The notes under the pieces: model-generated
Seen by the model: the letters and a program-made list of their open reading frames with translations, nothing else
The model's database searches: none
What the model was told of the DNA's origin: nothing
Position numbers and translations under genes: made by a program
NCBI GenBank assembly: GCA_013398175.1
Contig: VZRZ01001082.1
Location: forward strand, 35,415 to 99,414
Direction: 5' to 3'
Length of the DNA: 64,000 nucleotides
Source: Climacteris rufus
Lineage: Eukaryota > Chordata > Aves > Passeriformes > Climacteridae
Shown here: piece after piece, positions 56,752 through 64,000 of the stretch
Position numbering within the stretch: position 1 is the stretch's first letter
How the letters are laid out: each line of letters opens with the position of its first letter

Positions 56752-58634
56752 CTGGGGACACACAGGGCTGGCTATGAGTGGGGGCCAGGAGTCCTCCCCC
56801 CACCCTCCCCTGCCCCTCTGAGAGCCCCCAGAACATCCAGAGTACAAACAGGAGTGAACTTTTTGTGTGCTGAGCTGAAATTCTTCTGCACATGGATGTC
56901 AGCTCCTGCCCAGGAGCAGGTCTGGGACGGAATTTTGGTGGTTTAATGAGAGATGTGCCAGCACTTCACTGCAATCCTACAGAGTTCTTCCAAAAGAAGC
57001 CACTTGGGATGCTCTCATCCCATTTCCTGACCGTGTCCAGTGGTGTCTGCAGCATCCAGGCATGTGGCTGGTACCTGTCACCCCTGCCAAGGCAGCGTGC
57101 TCAGGAGGCAAAAACCATGAATCCACCTCCTCCACCCTTTCCTACAGCAACTGGCCTCACCTAAATTCTTCACCCAAATTCTTCACCTAAATGCTAAAAC
57201 AGGAGTGACAGCAGCAGATGGGACTGGGCTGAGGGTTTGCATCTGCCATCCATGGGTGCAGCTCCATCCTGAACGTGGCTGTGCCTCTTCAGCTGTTCAG
57301 GGGGCCCTGCAGGTGAGCAGGATATGGGGAAGGCACTTCCAGGGACAATGACACTGCTCTGACACTGAGGGCTCTGTGCAGGAGCTGTGCAGTCCCTGGA
57401 GGGGGCCTGGGATGGGGCATTTTGTTCTCAGCTTGAAGCTCCCTTGGAAATGAGGCTGCTGGGCCTGTGATGTGGCTCTGGTACCCGGGGGCAGTTTGGG
57501 ACTGGCTGGTAACAGGTACAGGTGTCCATATCCTTCCTGCTGGAGACATTTGGGTGCTGGCTCTTACCTCCTTCCACTGTGGACATCCTTGTCTCCTCTT
57601 TCCCTTCCAGGCAATGAGCTCCACAGCTCCACCCACACCTTCCCCACTGGGGAAGAGGCTGGGTTAACATGGACAGGACTATAATTTCCACCATGTTCTT
57701 CCAATGCAAACATGGAACAGTCCCTCAGGATCAGTATCTTCCAAGTTCTTCAGAGCTGGCAGCGACTCCTTCCCCATCACCAGCCAGGACCAACTCTGCC
57801 AGGGCAAATTCCTTGTTCTCCTAAGCAGGAAGCACCTGAGATTGCTTTGGAAAGCTGAGACTCCTTTAATGCCACTGGCAGCAGAACAGGAACATGCTCC
57901 AAGCCTTGCTGATAACCTCAGCCACGCACTTAAAGGATGGATTTCTCCTCCTTCAGCAGCCTAATGATTTCTGAGCTCCTCAGCTTTCATGAGCTGTTTG
58001 GAAAATCCCGTCTGGAGCCATATCAGACAAACCTCAGTGGTGTTTCCACTCCCCAGAGGGATTTGCAGCCCGAGGAAGCCCCTGGGTGTTGATCTGCCTG
58101 AGCAGAGCCTCAAAAGCCCAGTGGCAGCTTGGCCTGGGCCCCTTGCTCAGGAGGGAATTTCATTCCCCTCTGCAAGCCGCTTAGGCTGTTATTTTGATCC
58201 CTATCTCTGCACAGAAAACTTCTCTTTGTTTAACAACAGCCCCAAATGCTGTCAGAGAAGTCAGCTGCACTCCCCCTGTGGCTCTGGGCACTGCAGCACA
58301 AGGCTGGGATTCTTTTCAGGGATGCAGATTTTGGTGCAGCCCTGCTCACCCTCTTGGCTGGCCCAGGGAAAACCTTCAGCAGAAACTCCTCTGCTTATGG
58401 GCATTTTCCTGCTGGTGAAGGGAACAGGGTGGAGGTGAGAGCAGGGACCTGCTGGAGAGAGGCTCACTGGGAGCCCTGGTTGCTGCTTCTGTGTCTTCCC
58501 CAAACCAAGCCATGGGTGGTGAATGAACACTTGGCCACCTTTGCACCTCTGGGATAACCTGCCTGCTTGGAGAAATTTTCAGCTTCAACTTCCAACTTCC
58601 CAGATGTCTGAACTGAGCTGCCTTAGAGCCCCAG

Positions 58635-58765
58635 CCTGGTTTGGGTTGTAAGGGACCTTAAAGCTCATCTCATTCCACCCCCTGCCATGGGCAGGGACAC
58701 CTTCCACTATCCCAGGTTGCTCCAAGCCCTGTCCAGCCTGGCTTTGAACACTTCCATGTGTTTGG
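58635..58765 (-). mobile_element. CR1 LINE 3' fragment
   Basis: Reverse CR1: GGTTTGGGTTGTAAGGGACC, CCCCCTGCCATGGGCAGGGA, AGGTTGCTCCAAGCCCTGTC. Confidence 0.9.
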
Positions 58766-61346
58766 GTGCCCTGGGACAGGGCAGACCCCAGCCCTGGTAC
58801 CTTCTGCCAGCCAAGGGGACAATTTTCCCCCAGAGGGGACACTTGGTGTTGGCACTGCAGACAAAGGGCACAGGGTGCTGGTCCAGTGTAAAAACTGCTC
58901 AGATGGGCTCCAGAGGAGGTGAGACCTCCTTGTTTATCTTACTGCACATCTTTGGCTCTCACTGCATCCTGCAGGGACAAGAGGCCACTGTAACAACCTC
59001 CCTGTCTCCTGGAGTGTGGGACAAACCATTGTGAGCTCCAAGACTTTCCTTACACCATGCCCAGAGGTTATTCCATGTCTGCCCAACCTGAGAGACAGGG
59101 AAATCAAAGCCAAGCCTTTCTTTCCTTTTTAAGTCAGTGACAGTATCAAGCGCTGGCAACACCACAGGGTTTTTTCTGCTCACTTGTGTCAAATGAAACG
59201 GGATTTAATTCAGAACGCTGCCCTCAGCACACAAAAAGTTGCAAAAAATACATCAATGAGAGCCCACAGTTAGCACTCACAGAGCCCCACGGAATCCCAC
59301 TGGAGTGGGAGAGAGTTCAGGCGTGGAGGGAGAAAGAAGATGCATGGAAGTGAAGAACAGGCAAATGAGAAATAATTCCCCACAGGAGAGCTCTATCCTC
59401 ACAAAAACCAGCACCACAAACCACGCAGTGACTAAGACATCCCAGGTCTCCCCAGCTGTCCCCCCAGGCTGAATTCCCAAAGGATATGGATGCAGAACAC
59501 AGGCCACACCACAGCATGAAAGTCTTTTCTCCTAAATTTTAACCAGGGACAGAGGATTTAGGGAAAGAGAACTTAGGGAAAGATTTCCAACACTTGCAGG
59601 AAGGTTTGCTGAGCAAAACTCACGTTTTGCTGCACAGAAGCACCTGGAAGAGGCTCTCCCTACACCACCTCCCGTCCCCCTTCCCGCATTTCCCTCTGCA
59701 CTGCCTGGCCTACAGCACTGTCTCCATCCCAGTATCCAAACTGGGCAAACAGGTAGCTCAGACACCTCCAGGTGGGTGCAATTCCCGACCTGAGAACCCA
59801 GCAAGGAGCAGAAAGAGGGGTTTGTGTTGCTCCTGCAGCCAGGGTGGGCAGCTCCGGGAGGCAGCAGAGGGGAGGCTTGGGTGGGATGTCTCCCCTCTCC
59901 TCTCAGGGTGGCAAACTGGGATTCACCTCCCAGTTCTCCCCTGGGACAGCAGTTGAGGAGTTCTTGCACTGCAAGGTGAGCTGCAACTTGCACCTTCCAG
60001 CTGCCCATTTCTTGGCCAAAAAAAAAGCCATAAAATGAGACAGAAGCGCCTTAGAACCTGCAGCAGCCAAGGCCAACAGGCCGCACCTAAAAACCACCCC
60101 AGATCCCTCCCAAAATCAGTGAAAGTTCCTTTCTTGGAAGACCCTGACTGGAGAAAATCTGTGCCTTAAATGAATATATGACATTTCTGGGAGAGCTCCT
60201 GCTGAAGATGAAGCAGTTGGAAGAAAAGAATTGATTCATCTTCGATTCAAAATAGCTTTGCCACCACGGCTGGGGGAGGAGGGACGGGTTTGGTGAGACT
60301 TCTCACACCACATCCCAAATCCCTGTGGGCACCCAGAGGAGCCAAGGAATCAGGCACACACTGGCACAGCCAGGAGGGATTTGATCCCAGAACATTGTCT
60401 GGTGCATTTTCCCAATGCCAGAAATGCAGCTGAAAGGGTGAAACCCTGAACAAAAAGATAGATTAATTTTTCCCTCCAATATTACAAAATAACCTTATAC
60501 ATAAAAATATCTCCCTGTGCAGAGCATGAAAGTTCAACCTATTCCAGGCTACTTTCTAATTTTATCTGTATTAATTCCCTGACATTTCCAGAGGATCCAT
60601 TTAGAAGGAATCCAATTGAAACTGGTAACATTGCTCAAACTCAAAGATTCTGATTGACCCAAAATTTCTCTTTGAAAAATTCATCAAGAACTTTTAATTT
60701 TCATCCCGAACTAGAAGAGAAAATCTCAATGCTTCTCATAGTGACAAGAACATAGTTAAAAAAATGGAACCAGTTGTTTAGACTGTAGTCAGTTTTTAAA
60801 ACAATTTACTTTTCTCCCATTTTTTAGCGGTTTCTTCTGGCTAAAGTTGTGCTGCAAGGCTGTGCCAGAGCAGTGGCTCATGCTTTGGAAGGGGATGAAA
60901 AAATGAGAGAGAGGAGGAAGGAAGGAGGAAAGAAGGGAACCCAAACAAAGCAACAACCAGCAAAAAGTTCCCAACAACAACAAAAATAACCAAAACAAAA
61001 CAAATGGGGGAAAAAAAAACCCAACAAAATCTAATTTGGATAATTTCATCTCGCTGGAGCCCAGAAAGAAATCTTGGGATCCTGCAGGTGACAGGGACTC
61101 GATGCCTCCCTCGACCTGCATCACTTGGGACACTCTGGGAATCAGCCACTACCCAGGGATGCTCAGGTGAATTAATGACTGGGCAGCAGGAAGAAAAGGT
61201 GGAAATCCTTCCCAGGTGCCCTGATCTGCCAGGGAAGGACTTCCCAGCTCCCCCAAGCCGGGTGAGGAAGCGCAGCCAGCAGCAGATGGAGTCCCCGCTC
61301 CGGTTTCCCGGCCGCGCGTGGGGATCCCTCCTCCAGCCCTGGCTTT

Positions 61347-61438
61347 TAATTAGGAGGATTTGGAGTCTCGTTAATGCTTCTGCAGGAGAGGGCCCCAGAG
61401 GCAGGAGCAGCACTGCCGTCTCCGGAGCCTCCTAATTA
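61347..61438. promoter_or_regulatory. Inverted pair of homeodomain-type sites (candidate regulatory element)
   Basis: TAATTAGGAGG at 61347-61357 and its exact reverse complement at 61428-61438, 70 bases apart. They lie in unique sequence that also holds ATAACGAGG twice (about 61450 and 61531). Regulatory role is inference. Confidence 0.3.
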
Positions 61439-62124
61439 GCTCAGTGCTGATAACGAGGTAGGGAGCGATGGCCGTGCGCGGTCAGGAGGCTGCGGACACC
61501 CCGGAGCTCCCAGGGCTGATTCCACTGCCAATAACGAGGAACCAAACCTCTGCGCCAGGCAGAGCTGGCAGAGTAAATTCGCTTTCAGCCGGCGGTTTGT
61601 GCGGAGCTTCTGCTCAGGAGCTCCTTGGACAACATCCCGACAAACAGGGAACGTACTGGAGAAACGCCGGGAAAATTTATCCTGGGATCAAAGGTGTCTT
61701 ACTGGCTCCCAGCCTGAGCCAGAAAAAGTTTCTGCACCCTAAATCCTATTCCCTGGCACATTTACCCAAAGTTAGCAGGAAGAGGAGCACACCGAGCTAC
61801 AAATGCCTGGAAATCTACTGGCACCCCGACGGGTTTGAATTATTAAGAGCACCCCGTCAGCCTCTGGGACAAGAACTGCTCTGGGAATGATCCCCAGACG
61901 TGAATAAATTTGGGACAACAGAGCGCTGCTGTGGGAAATGAGGTTGAGTTTGGTGAATAAATTATTTGCTATGAATAATTCACCCCGACCTAGTTGGAAT
62001 GATTCTACTCTCACTTAACTCTTGTGTTGGCTCCAGAAAGGCTGTCCATGGCCTTCCTCCCTCTTGCTGCGTCCTGGTGGAGCAGCCTGGATCTGGGGAG
62101 CCAGCCCAGCTCTGAGAGCACCCC

Positions 62125-62215
62125 ATGGAGTCACAGAATCCCATGATGGTTGGGGTTGGAAGGGACCTCAAAGCCCACCTGGTCCCATCCCCTGCCATGG
62201 GCAGGGACACGTGGG
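62125..62215 (-). mobile_element. CR1 LINE 3' terminal fragment
   Basis: Reverse CR1: GAGTCACAGAATCCCATGAT, GGTTGGGGTTGGAAGGGACC, CCTGCCATGGGCAGGGACAC. Confidence 0.9.
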
Positions 62216-62294
62216 CAAATCCTAAGACACCAGAGCGAAGTCAAAGTGGTTGTCTTCCCTCTTTGCATCTGACTAGGTAGAAGAGACTTTAAAA

Positions 62295-62720
62295 TTCATG
62301 GAATCACAGAATCATTTAGGATGGAGAAGAGGTCGAGTCCCAAGGGTGACCCAGCACTGCCAAGGCCACCACTGACCCATGTCCCTGAGTGCCATCTCTA
62401 CATCTGTATGGTTTTAAATCCCTCCAGGGATGGTCATTCCACCACTGCCCTGAGCAGCCTCTTCCAGGGCTGGACAATATTTTCCATGAAGAAATGCCCA
62501 GCCTGAGGCCGTTCCCTCTGCTCCTGTCCCTGTTCCCTGGGAGCAGAGCCCGACCCCCCTGGCTGCCCCTCCTGGCAGGAGCTGTGCAGAGCCAGCAGGG
62601 CCCCCTGAGCCTCCTTTGCTCCAGGCTGAGCCCCCCCAGCTCCCTCAGCCCCTCCTGGGGCTCCAGCCCCTTCCCAGCTCCATTCCCTACCCTGGACACA
62701 CTCCAGCCCCTCAATGTTTC
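62295..62720 (-). mobile_element. CR1 LINE fragment, long copy
   Basis: Reverse CR1 from CATGGAATCACAGAATCATT through CAAGGCCACCACTGACCCAT, CCTCCAGGGATGGTCATTCC and the GAGCAGAGCCCGACCCCCCT block. It is nearly identical to 18865-19340 in the last part. An internal deletion joins ATGAAGAAATGCC directly to CAGCCTGAGGCC. Confidence 0.9.
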
Positions 62721-64000
62721 TTGCACACAGGAATTTGAGTTCCTTCAGCCTTTTCCCCAACACCCCAGTGCAGGATAGAGCTCTCCTGGTGCCTGAGCAG
62801 CCAGAGGATCCCAGGCATGCACCTCTGGGAAGCAGCAAAGCCACGCACACGGAACTGCAGAGGCTGGTCAGGCTGACCAAGGAGAACAGTTGAGAAAGGG
62901 GAACCAGAAAACAGCAGAAAGGAAGGACAGCAGCCCAGGAGGCTGCAGAGAGGGGAAAATCCAAACAAAAAACCAGTGTGGATGTACAGAGAAGGCAACA
63001 AAGACGTGGGGAAAACACACAAAACCTTTGAAGAGGACTGGGAAAAGTTTCCATGGAAAGAAAAAGGGGGGATATGTGGGGCAAAAGAGCTTTTGCTGGA
63101 CAGAACAGTCGGGGGGTTTAAAAATCAGAGGGAGAGGGTAAAAATAGGGCAGAGACAAATCCCTGGCTGCTGTTGGCACTGACTGAGCTTCGGCTGCAGG
63201 ACCAGGGGGTTGATGTCCCTCTCCAGGCTGTGGGGAGGCGGCTTCACTGTCCTCCCCAAGCCTCTCATCCACTGTGGGAGGACAACAGGAGTGACATCAC
63301 TGGGGGGACACCTGGCAGGGGCAGGGCAGCGGGTGCCACGACCACCACAGCCATGGGGGGAAGGTGCCCAGCACCAATCCCTGGATGTGCTGCATGGAGA
63401 ACTGGAGGAGGGAAGGAGAAAAACTCATTCCTAAACCATGAGGGTTCAGTTTTATCATCAGCAGTAGCTGGGTGAGAGATCAGCCCAAGCTGCAGCTTTG
63501 CACCACAGGGAAAATCCTGAGCTGGTCTGAAATCCTTATTTCTGTAGTTCAGGGCTCTTTGATAACGTGCAAACTGAATGTGATCATCTCCAAACTCAGA
63601 GAAATCTGATGTTCAGTCGAGATTGGAGCTGTTTCACTTGAACCCATCTCTGCCTGTGGCTGACACACAGACACATTGCAGAGGTTTCTTCACAGATGGG
63701 TGAAAATTATGTGTCTTCCAAAAATCAGGAGTCTGTGTTATAAAAAGAAGCCATTTCCTATGTTATTAAGGTCTGTGGATTTGTCCTGTAAGGACAGACA
63801 ATTAAAGGTGAGATCAGGCAACTGTCAAGGAAAAGCCAGGCTGGGAAGTGCCTGTGGGCCTGGGCAAAGTCTCGTTTAGACAGAGACACCGCTATGAAAA
63901 TCAGCCAAAAGCCTTCTTTAAAATGCTTATTTTAACACAGGAGCTTTTTAGCCCCCTTTTTCTTCTTTTTTTAATGCTATGAGATTTTGGGGGGGGGGGG

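Larger units (their letters stand above)
56752..64000 (-). other. CACNA1B: CACNA1B intron (upstream part)
   Basis: The conserved segment preceding RLVRMNMPIS is not found up to the window end, so this is inferred to be one intron of more than 7.2 kb. It contains three CR1 copies and a unique stretch at 61250-61990 with homeodomain-type sites. It ends in a run of 13 G at the window edge. Confidence 0.75.

Noticed and set aside
1..64000. tRNA, rRNA, CRISPR array or bacterial operon
   Set aside because: No cloverleaf or rRNA segment was recognised, no spaced direct repeats of CRISPR type, and gene structure is spliced and vertebrate.
63988..64000. Terminal G run as a telomere or structural signal
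   Set aside because: A plain homopolymer of 13 G at the window edge; no TTAGGG repeats.

Overview
The window looks like avian nuclear DNA, most likely a small GC-rich chromosome of a songbird-like species. More than twenty CR1 LINE fragments in both orientations, short introns, and a calcium-channel C-terminus matching the avian form all point that way. I see no bacterial genes, operons or CRISPR arrays. Most long open frames are chance frames in GC-rich intron, in CR1 copies or in a minisatellite.

Two genes can be supported, both on the minus strand. The right half (about 39.6-64 kb) is the 3' part of CACNA1B, the pore subunit of the N-type channel Cav2.2. Nine coding exons between 56751 and 43177 join in phase for 549 codons including the stop. 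They run from the pre-IQ segment through the IQ-like helix and the Ser/His/Pro-rich distal tail to a terminal Asp-Asp-Trp-Cys. A 3'UTR of about 3.5 kb follows, and 56.75-64 kb is intron.

The left edge (2.4-4.8 kb) carries four in-phase exons of a second gene encoding a thrombospondin-N/laminin-G-like (TSPN) extracellular domain. Its first exon was not found and its 3' part lies outside the window. A CpG island at about 34.2-35.1 kb, interrupted by a 370-base assembly gap, is the best candidate for its 5' end; that is inference. The 30 kb between is intron or intergenic DNA with CR1 copies, a probable solo LTR, a 0.6 kb minisatellite, AT microsatellites and some homeodomain-site-rich stretches.

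I found no convincing new multi-gene system. The items most worth checking are the TSPN gene downstream of CACNA1B, a 61-bp duplication that copies a CACNA1B splice donor, a roughly 300-bp direct repeat flanking a CACNA1B exon, a perfect inverted pair of homeodomain-type sites at 28.9 kb, and pairs of nearly identical CR1 copies.
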